DNA from: Phascolarctos cinereus
Lineage: Eukaryota; Chordata; Mammalia; Diprotodontia; Phascolarctidae
Assembly: GCF_002099425.1 (NCBI RefSeq)
Contig: NW_018343972.1
Span: 6,649,501 to 6,713,500, forward strand
DNA: 64,000 nucleotides
Direction of reading: 5' to 3'
Below the pieces are notes generated by a model. It was not told the DNA's origin and ran no database searches. It worked only from the letters and a program-made list of their open reading frames with translations. Each line of letters opens with the position of its first letter. Positions within the stretch are counted from its first letter, which is position 1. A program made the position numbers and the translations under genes. This document shows, in pieces, positions 22,755-32,464 of the stretch.

Positions 22755-22885
22755 TAGGATTCTAGAAGACAGAATGAGGCTAACAACTTTGCACACTCTG
22801 CCTCATTTAAGTCCAATTCACACACAAGTCAAGACATCATCCATGATGTCATTGATCTTCTTTGAAAATGAAGGATGAGCAAAGA
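22755..22885 (+). repeat. Dispersed repeat of unresolved family
   Basis: CTCTGCCTCATTTAAGTCCA, CAAGTCAAGACATCATCCAT, GATGTCATTGATCTTCTTTG and GAAAATGAAGGATGAGC. It is the most complete of three copies; the other two (4125-4225, 19434-19490) are on the opposite strand. The end grades into GAATGAATGAATGA. Confidence 0.55.
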
Positions 22886-22914
22886 ATGAATGAATGAGTC
22901 ACCTCAAACAATGG

Positions 22915-23260
22915 TGTTAACTTGATCATATAAGGCAGTGTGGTGTAGTAGAAATAATACTATATTGAGAGTCAAGAAACTTAACTTTTCACCCAATTCT
23001 GCCATAAACTCATTGTGTATTTTTTTCCTCATCATTGGAGGCATTCAGTCTGAAACTATATGGTCACTTCTTATGAATCTTATAGCAGAGATTCCAGTTC
23101 AGGTGGGATATTAGATAACCTCTGAGGTCCCCTCCAACTGAAGATTCTCTACTATCTTTGATATGTCATTTCCCATCTCTGGGCCTTATAATCCTCATCT
23201 GCAAAATGAGATTGTCATATCACCTGATATTCCTTTTATCTCTAACATTCTATCTTCTGC
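22915..23260 (+). mobile_element. MIR3-type SINE pieces
   Basis: Head piece 22920-23035 (GTGTGGTGTAGTAGAAATAA, then ATTCTGCCATAAACTCATTG). A tail-like piece, GATAACCTCTGAGGTCCCCT, lies at 23114-23150. A further CORE piece, CCCATCTCTGGGCCTTATAA and CTGCAAAATGAGATTGTCAT, follows at 23171-23220. The order suggests two overlapping insertions. Confidence 0.6.
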
Positions 23261-23963
23261 TAAGCAAGTACAAAGAACACATGTGATCTTGACAAGAACT
23301 CCCTGTACCATTTGGATGAAGTCAATTCAATTCAATTCAACTGATTTGACAGGCTTTTTCTCTTCTCTCTTCATGAAGAAGTAAAAAGGAAAGGTGAAAG
23401 AAAGAAGGGAGAAGAGGCCAACAGCAGTGGTGATACATGACTAGTAGATTTCTCTGGGGCAGCTATTTGGCACCAAAGATGTGCCAATGTGAATGTACAT
23501 TTTCTCAAGTGAATTTCTCTTCCTTAGATGGGCGTCTTCAGAAAGTATCAACTTTCTCTCTTTTCCTTCTCTGCTTATGGAGAAATCAGTGATAGGTTTA
23601 GCTATACCTCTGGGCCACTAGTAACAAGTTCACAGTTCTATTCAGAGTTGATCACTCTGGAAACATGTGTTATCCCATTTCCCAGGACCAGAATCACATA
23701 TCTGGGAACCATAGTGGTAATGGGGTAGAATGGCACATGTATTTTCAATATACTTTGCCCATTGGATCTTTCTATGTATTAGCAATAAACCATGGAAATT
23801 CATTAAGAACAAGTCTGAATGTTACTTAAAAATCCCAGATTAAATTTTTATCAACACATGCTTATTTAGCACCTAGTATATTCAAGATACTTTACTATTC
23901 TGTTAAACATTCAGAAAGATCAACAGCAGAAGAAAAGAAAATTTGCTCTGATACTAATCTATA
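23261..23963. other. Unassigned non-coding stretch
   Basis: Nothing recognised beyond a short AATTC tandem (23323-23342). A 66-codon frame at 23528-23728 has no domain. Confidence 0.4.
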
Positions 23964-24150
23964 GACTGGGCATGGTGGTCCCTGCCACCAAGCTGGTTGA
24001 GGCTGGTGGAGTGCTTGAGTTCAGGAGTTCTGAACCACTATGGGTTAAAGTTGATCAGGTGACTGCACCAGGTCTATCACCAATATGATGAGCTCCTAGG
24101 AGTGAGCAGCCACCAAGCTGCCTAAGGAGGACAAGGTTTGAACTAGGAGA
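23964..24150 (+). pseudogene. RN7SL: 7SL RNA retrocopy, 3' truncated
   Basis: Follows 7SL RNA (the signal recognition particle RNA) from its 5' end: GGGCATGGTGGTCCCTGCCA, GAGTGCTTGAGTTCAGGAGT, then S-domain text CCAATATGATGAGCTCCTAG and AGCTGCCTAAGGAGG. Because the S domain is included, it derives from 7SL RNA itself and not from an Alu/B1-like SINE that lacks it. It stops about two thirds along 7SL and passes into a GAAA tract. Many substitutions make it a non-functional copy. Confidence 0.82.
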
Positions 24151-24205
24151 GAAAGAGAGAAAGAGAAAAAGAGAAAGAAACAGAGAGAGAGAGAGAAAGA
24201 AAAAG

Positions 24206-24304
<99 letters not shown>

Positions 24305-24306
24305 AA
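24151..24306. repeat. GA/GAAA homopurine microsatellite
   Basis: GAGA and GAAAGAGA words grade into about 27 perfect GAAA units. It lies between the 7SL copy and the inverted L1. The Ser/Phe/Leu-rich frame across it is a repeat product. Confidence 0.97.
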
Positions 24307-24307
24307 T

Positions 24308-25036
24308 TTCTTAGCTAGTACCAAGTAGTTTTGATGATTGCTGCTTCATAATACATTTTAAGATCTTGTACAACTAAGCCACCTTCCCTTGCATTTCTTT
24401 TCATTAGTTCTCTTGATATTCTGGAATTTTTGTTCTTCCAGATTAATTTTGTTATTCTTTTTTCTAGCTCCATAAAATAATTTTGGTTGTTTGATTGGTA
24501 TGTCGCTGAATAAGTAAATTTAGGTAGAATTGTGGGTTTTATGATATTAGCTCAGTCTACCCATGAGCAGCTGATATTTTTCCAATTATTTAGATCTGAC
24601 TTTATTTGTATGAAAAATGTTTCATTAATTGTGTTCATATGGTTCCTTGTTTTTTTTTTTTTTGCAGGAAGACTCCCAAATATTTTATAATGTCTATAGT
24701 AATTTTAAATGGAATTTATCTTTCTATCTCTTGCTTTTGGGCTTTGTTAGTAATATAGAAAAGCAATGATTTGTGTGGATTTTTTTTTATCCTGCAACTT
24801 TGCTAAATTTGTTTAATATTTCAAGTAATGTTTTACTTGATTCTCTAGGATTCTCTTAACAAACTATCATATCATCTGCAAAGAGTGATAGCTTTATTTC
24901 TTCTTTGCCTATTCTAACTCCTTCCATTTCTTTTTCTTCTCTAATTGCTATAGCTAATATTTCTAGCACAATATTGAATAACAGTGATGATAATGGGCAT
25001 CTTTGTTTCACCCCCAATATTATTAGAAATGCTTCC
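24308..25036 (-). mobile_element. L1 ORF2 segment, inverted 5' half of a twin-primed L1
   Basis: The minus strand at 24856-25089 translates to [19 protein letters not shown] and [16 protein letters not shown], the L1 reverse transcriptase with its FADD catalytic box intact (24871-24882). The segment runs on to a reversed CTTGGTACTAGCTAAGAAAT at 24308, which corresponds to about 18100 in the larger L1. It joins head to head with the sense 3' end at 25037. Confidence 0.85.
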
Positions 25037-25632
25037 AGTAGCTCTTTTTGTGGTGGCAAAGAATTGGAAATTGAGGGGATGCCCATCAATTTGGGAATGG
25101 CTGAACAAGTTGTGGTGTATGATTATAATGGAATACTATTGTGCCGTAAGAAATGATGAGCAGGCAGATTTCAAAAAAAACCTGGAAAGACTTACATGAA
25201 CTGACGCAGAGTGAAATGAGCAGAACCAGGAGAACACTGTATACAGTAACAGTTATATTGTGTAATGACTGACTTTGATAGACTCGGCTCCTCAAAGTAA
25301 TGCAAGAATCTAAGACAATGCCAAAAGACTCACAATGGAAATTGTTATCCACATCCAGAGAAAGAACCATGGAGTCTGAATGCCAATGGAAGCATACTAT
25401 TTGCGCTCCTTTTCCTTTGTTGTTTTGTTTTATTGCCTTATTGTCACGGTTCCTCCAATTAGTTTTAATTGTTCTTTACAACATGACTAATGCAAAAATA
25501 TGCTTAATATGAATATATAAGTAGAGCTATATCAGATTGCATGTTGTCTTGGGTGGGGGAAAGGAGTTGGAGGGAAGAAAATTTAAAACTCAAAATCTTA
25601 TGGAAGTGAATGTTGAAAAAAAATAAATTAAT
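25037..25632 (+). mobile_element. L1 3' end, sense half of a twin-primed L1
   Basis: Begins at GCTCTTTTTGTGGTGGCAAA (counterpart of about 18913 in the larger L1) and continues through GAACTGACGCAGAGTGAAAT, ACATCCAGAGAAAGAACCAT and ACATGACTAATGC to an A-rich end with AAATAAATTAATAAATT. About 0.8 kb that should lie between the two halves is missing at the joint. Confidence 0.85.
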
Positions 25633-25635
25633 AAA

Positions 25636-25644
25636 TTATAAGAA

Positions 25645-25700
<56 letters not shown>

Positions 25701-25845
25701 GGAAGGAAGGCAGGAAGGAAGGCAGGAAGGCAGGCAAGCAGGCAGGCAGGCAGGAAGGAAGGAAGGAAGAAGAAGGAAGGAAGGAAGGAAAGAGAAGAGA
25801 AGAAGAAAAGGGGAGGGAAGGGAAGGGAAAGAAACTAATTTGTAG
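25636..25845. repeat. GA / GGAA / GGCA purine-rich microsatellite
   Basis: Directly follows the L1 A-rich tail: GA units, then GGAAGGAAGGCA and GGCAGGCA words, then GGGAAGGGAAG. It was probably seeded by the L1 tail. Confidence 0.95.
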
Positions 25846-26789
25846 CATTTATCTTTTCACTTCCATATGGTTTTAAAGAATGTTCCCACATTTCAAAGTA
25901 GGTTTCCATCTCCTTCTTAGTGACAGTAGTAACTTGGGCTATCTGGGGAGATGCTGCTGAGTTCAATATCCTTGAGAAACCTGACCCACACTGGCTACTA
26001 CTGTAACTACCTCAGTCCCAAACTAACATTCAAGCTGTATTTTCTTGTGAACTCCCTTGTGAGGCTCAGTATGAGGCCTTCAGAGCTATTGTGTTCACGT
26101 CTTTGTTTGTGGGCTTGTCTTTTTTCCTTATTCAGTCAGAGATACATTGTCAGAGGGAATCCTGCTGTTAGCCAGACAGGGGTCCCGAGAGAGGACATAT
26201 TGGGTTCTGTATGTTTAACTTTTTATCCTTTGTGTCAACCAGTTACGTTTCTAAAACATTTGCAATCCCCCAGCCTCTGAGAAAACAAATAACTCTCCAC
26301 AGCCCCTCTCTCTTTTCATCCCTCATAAATAATCCCAGGGAAGGAGGACAGCAGCGAAGACAGAGCTGGAATGCTGAAAAGGGACATCATGGCCTCAAAG
26401 GATTGCTTCACAGAAATGTCTCAAAGTTTGGGGAGTAATTCCAAGCTCCTTCAGGCATTCTGGTGACTCATGAGGATAGGCTAGGAAGGATCTAATATTA
26501 TATTTAACAACCATATATTTATGTTTATGTTAGCAACTATATAACAACCATAAGTTTCCCTGATTACATCTTTTACCTCCCGTTCTTCAAAAAATAACAG
26601 TTTTGCCTTTAGAATTTCATAACACACTTTAAGATAACTGGAGGTAGCTGAGGATATCACAAAACCAGTGAGGTATCAGATCATTTCCATTGTGTGGGTA
26701 GAAAAAGAAAAGTACGGTTTGAGATACCTATTTGAGCAAAGGTCTGTCTTTCTCCACTTCCTTTACCCCAATTTATTTTTCCATTCCCT
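25846..26789. other. Unassigned non-coding stretch
   Basis: No repeat recognised. A 109-codon frame (25951-26280) has no family resemblance and no flanking splice context that I can support. Confidence 0.4.
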
Positions 26790-27080
26790 CCACTCTCATA
26801 TTCAGTCTCAGTAAAATGAGGGAGATTGTCTAGGTCACGGAGGTGGGGAACCTGAGACTTTAAAGCCATATGTGGCCCTCTAGGTCCTTAAGTGCAGCCT
26901 TTTAACTGAATCCAAACTTCAGGGAACAAATCCCCCTAATAAAAAGGATTTGTTCTGTAAAACTTGGACTCAGCCAAAAGGACTAGGACCTAGAAGGCCA
27001 CATGTGGCCTCGAGGCCTCAGGTTCCTTATCCTGGTCTGGGATGACCTCTAAAATCCCTTCTTGCTCTAGATACCATAAG
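26790..27080 (+). mobile_element. MIR3-type SINE split by a hAT miniature element
   Basis: Left part: TCAGTCTCAGTAAAATGAGG ending GAGATTGTCTAGGT at 26835. Right part resumes at 27035: GTCTGGGATGACCTCTAAAA and CCCTTCTTGCTCTAG. Joining the flanks gives the expected MIR3 phrase around GTCTAGGATGACCTCT, so the intervening 199 bp is a later insertion. Confidence 0.75.
26828..27042. mobile_element. hAT-type miniature DNA transposon, second copy
   Basis: Element 26836-27034. Left end CACGGAGGTGGGGAACCTGA; the right end as reverse complement reads CAGGATAAGGAACCTGAGGC. Internal GGCCACATGTGGCC-like words occur near both ends. It is flanked by GTCTAGGT and GTCTGGGA (six of eight match). It has the same internal text as 11049-11240, including GTCCTTAAGTGCAGCC and AAAAGGATTTGTTCTG. 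Confidence 0.85.
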
Positions 27081-27174
27081 CCCATAACTTTTAGTTATGC
27101 ATGAAATTATTTCCCTTAAAGGTGATGAATGAATACACAACACAGGGTAATGAGATGGAAATAAGAAATGAATT

Positions 27175-27345
27175 AGTGTCTGGAGCCTTGGATTCAAAAC
27201 CTAACTGCACCATTTAATTACCTATGTGATCTTAGGCTAATAATTTCAATAGTCTGACCCTCAGTTTTGTTACCTGTAAAATGAGGCGTCAGGGTTTAGA
27301 TGAGGTCTAAGGTCATTTCTATATATAAGTCTATGATCTCTGTGG
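27175..27345 (+). mobile_element. MIR3-type SINE
   Basis: CTTGGATTCAAAACCTAACT, ACCTATGTGATCTTAGGCTA, CTCAGTTTTGTTACCTGTAA and a GAGGTCTAAGGTCATTTC tail. Confidence 0.8.
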
Positions 27346-27394
27346 TTTCCACTAGTACTTCCTGATGCTCAAAACAGCACTGGAGGAACAACAG

Positions 27395-27395
<1 letters not shown>

Positions 27396-27453
<58 letters not shown>

Positions 27454-27461
27454 GCGCGTGT
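27396..27461. repeat. TG/CG alternating purine-pyrimidine tract
   Basis: Sixty-six bp of strict alternation: TG units to 27440, then CG units broken only by one CA. Eight CpGs fall within 27441-27458. Such tracts are the classical Z-DNA-forming type. Confidence 0.95.
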
Positions 27462-27619
27462 TTTATCCTTATTGATTCATTATCATGGGAAAACAGGCCT
27501 GTTTGCATTTTTCTTGACTGTTGTTTTGTTCTAAATGGATGGCAGAAACTATTCCTGTACATGTTTCCATCTTCCTAATTAATATTTGAGGCTGTTTCAA
27601 TTTTGGACTTATGTATAAT

Positions 27620-27725
27620 TCTACCCCTCCCCCTGCCCTAGAATGTAAGCTCTTATAGAGCAAAAACTATTTTCCACTTTTTTATCCTTGCATTCCCAGC
27701 ACTTACAACAGTATCTTATATCATA
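27620..27725 (+). mobile_element. L2 tail fragment
   Basis: CTAGAATGTAAGCTCTTATA, then CCTTGCATTCCCAGCACTTA and ACAGTATCTTATAT: the end of an L2-type element without the final repeats. Confidence 0.65.
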
Positions 27726-27744
27726 AAATCCAAGCTGTAAAAAG

Positions 27745-27930
27745 AACATTGAGCTCCGGAAGCCATGGGAATTAAATTCAAATCTTGCCTTTGTCACTTA
27801 ACACCTGTAACACTTCAGTCAAATCAGTTAAGCTCTCTGTGTTTCAGTTTCCTCATCTATAAACTGAAAGGGTTAAGCTGGATAACCTCTAGGGTTCCTT
27901 CCAGCTCTGAAACTATCATCCTTTCACTAC
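27745..27930 (+). mobile_element. MIR3-type SINE
   Basis: AATTCAAATCTTGCCTTTGT, GTTTCAGTTTCCTCATCTAT and the tail GATAACCTCTAGGGTTCCTT with CCAGCTCTGAAAC. Confidence 0.85.
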
Positions 27931-28300
27931 ATGCTTCCCAAAATCAATTGTGCATGTGAGCATACCTCTGTGTATGTTCATGACAAAACATCTGTACATT
28001 TATATACCAGGCAGGTTCTTTCTGAATGTGACTGGAAATGATTAAGGTCAATCAAAGGCTTCCACATCCCTCCTCTCATCACCTTCCTACCCCCACCCCA
28101 CACACACATAAATGGCCCTGTACCAGACCTGACCCTGCTTACTGAGGCTACTGATTGATTCCCTGACAGACACTGATCATGAAGGATGATGGAGCATGCT
28201 CCCTGTTAGTTTACATCCAGGCACTTGATTGGGGATCATAGTCACGTTTCAGAGTCTAATCAACCAAAATGATGTAGGTAAGGGCAGACAGAGCTTTCTT
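27931..28300. other. Unassigned non-coding stretch
   Basis: No repeat recognised; a short CACACACA word at 28101. Confidence 0.4.
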
Positions 28301-28340
28301 GGGAGGAAGGGAGGGAGGGAGGGAGGGAGGGAGGGTGGGA

Positions 28341-28396
<56 letters not shown>

Positions 28397-28408
28397 CAGA
28401 GAGAGAAT
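28301..28408. repeat. GGGA / GA / GACAGA microsatellite
   Basis: GGGA units, then GA units, then GACAGA units: three successive phases of one homopurine-like tract. Confidence 0.95.
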
Positions 28409-28669
28409 TGCTAGGCTGCTAGAATCCAGGCAAGCATTGCTGTAGTATGGCCTAAGTTGGCCATATATCCAAGCATCAAGGGCTGAGTCTCTTTGGCCAG
28501 CTCTTTAGTATCAGCCAAGGTCCTGTTTGCCCTGACAAAAGGACTTCCAGTGACAGTGTATACTTATTCCTTGATCCTGTGGGTAGATTGAAAGCAAGTG
28601 AGAGAGGGAGGAGGCATAAAAGTTCTAAGAAGTTGCCCTCATGTATTAGCAAAGGTATTTGTTATAAAT

Positions 28670-28835
28670 AAGACCATAATGGTTCAAACCTCAGTCCTGT
28701 TACTTACTACTCTTGTGCCCTTGGAAAATTAGTGCAGCCTTTCTGGGTCTCACTTCCTAATACTAAAATGAGAAGACTGAACTAAAAGATCTCTAAAATC
28801 CCTTTCAGCTCTAACTCCCATAATCCTATGAGGTG
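28670..28835 (+). mobile_element. MIR3-type SINE
   Basis: GGTTCAAACCTCAGTCCTGT, TTTCTGGGTCTCACTTCCTA, AAAAGATCTCTAAAATCCCT and TTTCAGCTCTAACTC with ATAATCCTATGA. Confidence 0.85.
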
Positions 28836-29004
28836 AAATTCAATTCTTCAAGGATCTGTTATCATATCAATGTTTATGCCCTCCCCATCAATGCCAATGT
28901 AGACAATTTTTGAGAGTGACTGAAAAAATCATCACCTTCTAAGCAGCCCAGTGATATATCTGTCCAAATATAACTAGTTTTTATGTGACAAAGGGCACAT
29001 AATA

Positions 29005-29205
29005 TTATAGGATAAGAACTAGAAAGCACCTCAGTGATGATCTAGCCCAGCTCTCTCATTTCACAGATGAAGAAACCAAGGCCCAAAGAGGTGAAGGTAG
29101 TTACTCAAGGTATAGAGCATCTGAGGGTAATCTGAACCCATGTCTTCTGACTACAGAGTTCATGCTCCTTCCAATCTACTATGCTGCCTCTAATCTGGGC
29201 TCATA
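29005..29205 (-). mobile_element. MIR3-type SINE, reverse orientation
   Basis: ATTATAGGATAAGAACTAGA, ATCTAGCCCAGCTCTCTCAT, TTTCACAGATGAAGAAACCA and CTGAACCCATGTCTTCTGAC, ending with the reversed head CTACTATGCTGCCTCT. Confidence 0.85.
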
Positions 29206-29319
29206 AGGACAATAACAACATCCACTAATATAATATTTTAACTTCTGAAAAGTGATTTACAGATGAAACACTTGGCCCTAACATGACACTTCGGAAGTAT
29301 ACACAAAACAATTTGGGTT

Positions 29320-29535
29320 TGCACTTAATAGCTAATATTTATATAGCATTTAGTATGTGCCAACCCTGAATGTTAGGTGTTGTTATCATCCCCATTTTAT
29401 AAGTGAGGAAACTAAGGCAGACGGATTAAGTAACTTGCCCGGGGTCACAATGCTAGTAAATGTCAGAGGCCAGATTTAAACTCATGTCTTCCTGACTCCA
29501 GGGCTGGTACTCTATTATACCACCTAGATATCCTC
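29320..29535 (-). mobile_element. CORE-SINE, reverse orientation
   Basis: AATATTTATATAGCATTTAG, CCCATTTTATAAGTGAGGAA, AACTTGCCCGGGGTCACAAT, GTCTTCCTGACTCCAGGGCT and ACCACCTAGATATCC: full length apart from the tail. Confidence 0.88.
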
Positions 29536-29861
29536 TAAAGGCTTAGAGCTAATGCAGGGTTGTTCTATTTGTGCAAGGCACCATGTGTTGGGCAAAGCTG
29601 AAGCTGCACCAGTTTACTTCACACTGTGCATACACAAAAAGCACCTTTCCAAATTTCCCTAATTCCCTCAGGTTCCATGGTTACAGCAAAGTCTAGGGAA
29701 ATGAATTAGATTTTTTGGGTTTTTGTTTTTTGGGTTTTTTAATGTACATAATTCTTTTGGTTTATGCCCTACCCACAAGGATTTTCCTAATCTTCTCCTA
29801 TTTTGGTATAAACACATAGAATTGATACAGTGAAGATATAAGCTAACTGCACTTGCTACTG

Positions 29862-30125
29862 TGATGATAATGATGATGATGATGATGATGATAACTAATA
29901 TTTATATAGCACTTTAAAGTTTGCATAGAAATTTATATATGGTACCCTGTTTGATCCTCACAACAATCATGTGAGGTAGGGCTATTATCATACACATTTT
30001 ACAGATGAGAAAACTGAGGCCGAGAGTTTAAGTTACTTCTTCAAGGGCACACCGCTAGCAGGGCTCTGAGACAGTATTTGAACTCAGGTCTTTCTGACTA
30101 CAAGTCCAGTTCCTTATCCACAATA
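29862..30125 (-). mobile_element. CORE-SINE, full length, reverse orientation, GAT tail
   Basis: Opens with a GAT/ATG triplet tail (29866-29891), then AATATTTATATAGCACTTTA, CCTCACAACAATCATGTGAG, CATTTTACAGATGAGAAAAC and GAACTCAGGTCTTTCTGACT. Confidence 0.88.
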
Positions 30126-30139
30126 TGATTTAAATTTTT

Positions 30140-30405
30140 GTTTTCTTTGTCATTCAGTTACTTCAGTCACGTCTGACTCTTCATAACACCATTTGGGGTT
30201 TTCTTGGCAAAGATACTGGAGTGGTTTGCCATTTCCTTCTCCAACTCATTTTGCAGATGAGGATACTGAAGCAAACAGGGTGAAGTGACTTGCCCACTCA
30301 CATAGCTAGTGAGTGTCTGAGGCCAGTTTTGGACTCTGGAAGATGAGTTTGCATGACTCCAGGCCCAGCACTCTGTGCACTATGGCACCACCTAAATTCT
30401 TAAGT
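30140..30405 (-). mobile_element. Marsupial SINE with BovB/RTE-like 3' end (Mar-1 type), reverse orientation
   Basis: The 30160-30260 part reads TTCAGTCACGTCTGACTCTT, CACCATTTGGGGTTTTCTTG and TGGAGTGGTTTGCCATTTCC, which resembles the 3' end of BovB/RTE LINEs (ruminant copies share the GTCTGACTCTTTG phrase). It is followed by a CORE segment (TTTTGCAGATGAGGATACTG) and a reversed tRNA-like head (CTATGGCACCACCTAA). A SINE sharing its 3' end with an RTE LINE would be mobilised by it; that role is known for the class, not shown here. Confidence 0.7.
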
Positions 30406-31685
30406 GGCAGAGCATAGCTACTTCCTGGTAAAGCTGCATTTTCTACTTCCCGGCACACAATCTGCTTTTCCCTGTCAATTACTTTCAACATAGGAACAGA
30501 TGTGGCCAAAGACCATTTGTAGAGCCACACTATCAACATCCTTGCCCTGGAAGGTCAAAGTGGGTGATGGAACATTGGCTCACCATAATTATCACACACC
30601 ATTCCAGCTCACCTAATATCTTTATGTGGCCAGTGGTAGTAATCAAATCTGGCTTCTAGATGAATCTGATTATATGATCTCTCATTGAATGAACCCTGGG
30701 AACACCCAACTAAAGCCTTCACTAGGCCAAGTCTCTTTTGTATCTTATCCTAGAGGGAAGCCACTAACATTCAGATAGAGTGGCCACCACAGAACACTGC
30801 GTCTGCCCCTATTAAAAAAAAAAAAAGTTCTTCAAGATAATACAATCGGCATGTAATCCTTGCCAATTTTCCTTTTTGTTGTGCATTCATTTCTACAACT
30901 ATCTCTCTTAAGCATCTAAGATCCAGAAAATGCAAGGGAAATATCAAATGGAGCATCTTAACTCTGCTTTGCAGGAGTAATAAATATATTATCTCATTTA
31001 AGCCCCACAGCAACCGCAGGCATCACGAACCTCACTTTCCAGAACAACAGACGGAGGCTGGCCTTATGTATATGGTCAGAGACCTTGACATTTAAAAGAA
31101 TTTGAGGTACTATGATGCTACCCACCATTTTTCATAGTAATTTTTCTCCTTTCACATTTATACTTCCATGGTTAGTGAATTTTAGGCTGAGAGGGCTTTC
31201 CACTGCCTCCCCAGACTGCTCATATTACCCATCTCACTCTGAAAAAGACAAAATCTATTTATATATCTCTGATAAATAAGTGGCCTAGAAGAACCTACAC
31301 TTGGGTTCCAAAAACTCAACTGTTATAAGTACAGCTGGTGGCATATGGGAGGAGGAGGGATGTGAGAGCTAGACAGCAATTCATATTAAAAGAATCCGAG
31401 GGTTTTGGTGACTGCAAAATGTCTTGCTCAAATTCATACAATGAATGTGGCCAAAAAGGTAATGTGACTCTAGGCTACCTTCATAGGGGGAAAAATGTTT
31501 CTAAAATATTTTATGTTTATAGTTCTACTATACTCAGAAGATAAGCTCCTTCTCATGGCAGGTCTCTAAATGGATACTGAATGACTGCTTGGTCAGGGAT
31601 ATCATAGAGTAAATTTTCACTCAGGTATAAGTTGGGTTAAATGATTTTCCTGGTTGCTTTATGGTTCTGTGTTTCTCAGAGAAAT
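30406..31685. other. Mostly unassigned non-coding stretch
   Basis: No gene. A heavily degraded reversed MIR may lie at 30975-31095 (TATTATCTCATTTAAGCCCC). An A13 run sits at 30814. The short frames are isolated and featureless. Confidence 0.4.
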
Positions 31686-31689
31686 AATT

Positions 31690-31785
31690 AACTGCGTCAA
31701 GCTTGTTCATTTGTAATGCAGCCAAAATTCGAACCCAGGAGTCCTGATTACTAGTCTATTCATTCTTCTACAGAGAATATATATT
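31690..31785 (-). mobile_element. MIR fragment, reverse orientation
   Basis: GCCAAAATTCGAACCCAGGA then TCCTGATTACTAGTCTATTC, the reversed B-box side of a MIR. Confidence 0.55.
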
Positions 31786-32464
31786 ATTCACTTTCATCCT
31801 TGGTGTCGATATTTGTATTTAGAGAAAACTGACATTAAAATTAGATTATGACTAATGATGCTGAGTAATGTTAACATTCAATTGAGGTTTCACTGATGAC
31901 TAAATGTTGTATCAGAAAGGTATTAAAAGGGGAAGATTGCAAGATGGAATTTGAATAATGACCACACTTCCCCATTAGCCACTAAACGAACCCCAGGACT
32001 CCACACCCTGAGCTGTATTTAAACTCACATACCTAAAAGTATCGGGCAATTTCCAGTGTTTGGCACCCTGCAGGCATCTGTAGATGGTTAGTCTCAGCTC
32101 AGATATAAATATCCAGGTGAAAGGCAAGAAAAAAAAATTTTAGGGCTTTTATGAAAATATTTGACTGTGAAGAGTGCTTAAGTTGCTGGGATTTTCTTAT
32201 CATTTTAAAGAGGAATGTTTTGGAAAATGCTACTACTTTTTCCTGCTATAGCAATAGTTCAGAGACTCTCAAAGCACTTAGTGAAGAACTCAAGAATTAA
32301 GGGATTTTTTTTGTGTCTTTTCACACAATTCATTTAAGCAATTTTTGGAATTAATGTTCTCCTCGATGGCTGTGAAATCTTGGACAAGTAACTGTCCCTG
32401 AAGTTTTCTCCTGTGTAGATGATCCAATAATCGATTGATTGGCTCAGATTATCCAATTTACTTC
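31786..32464. other. Unassigned non-coding stretch with a small MIR remnant
   Basis: Unrecognised except for 32368-32435, where TGAAATCTTGGACAAGTAAC and TCTCCTGTGTAGATG look like a MIR CORE in plus orientation. Confidence 0.4.

Noticed and set aside
24055-24324. 89-codon frame rich in Ser, Phe and Leu on the minus strand
   Set aside because: It arises from the GAAA tract and part of a 7SL retrocopy.
24856-25089. Intact-looking FADD reverse transcriptase box as sign of an active element
   Set aside because: Only a short inverted ORF2 segment remains. The element is 5' truncated and rearranged.
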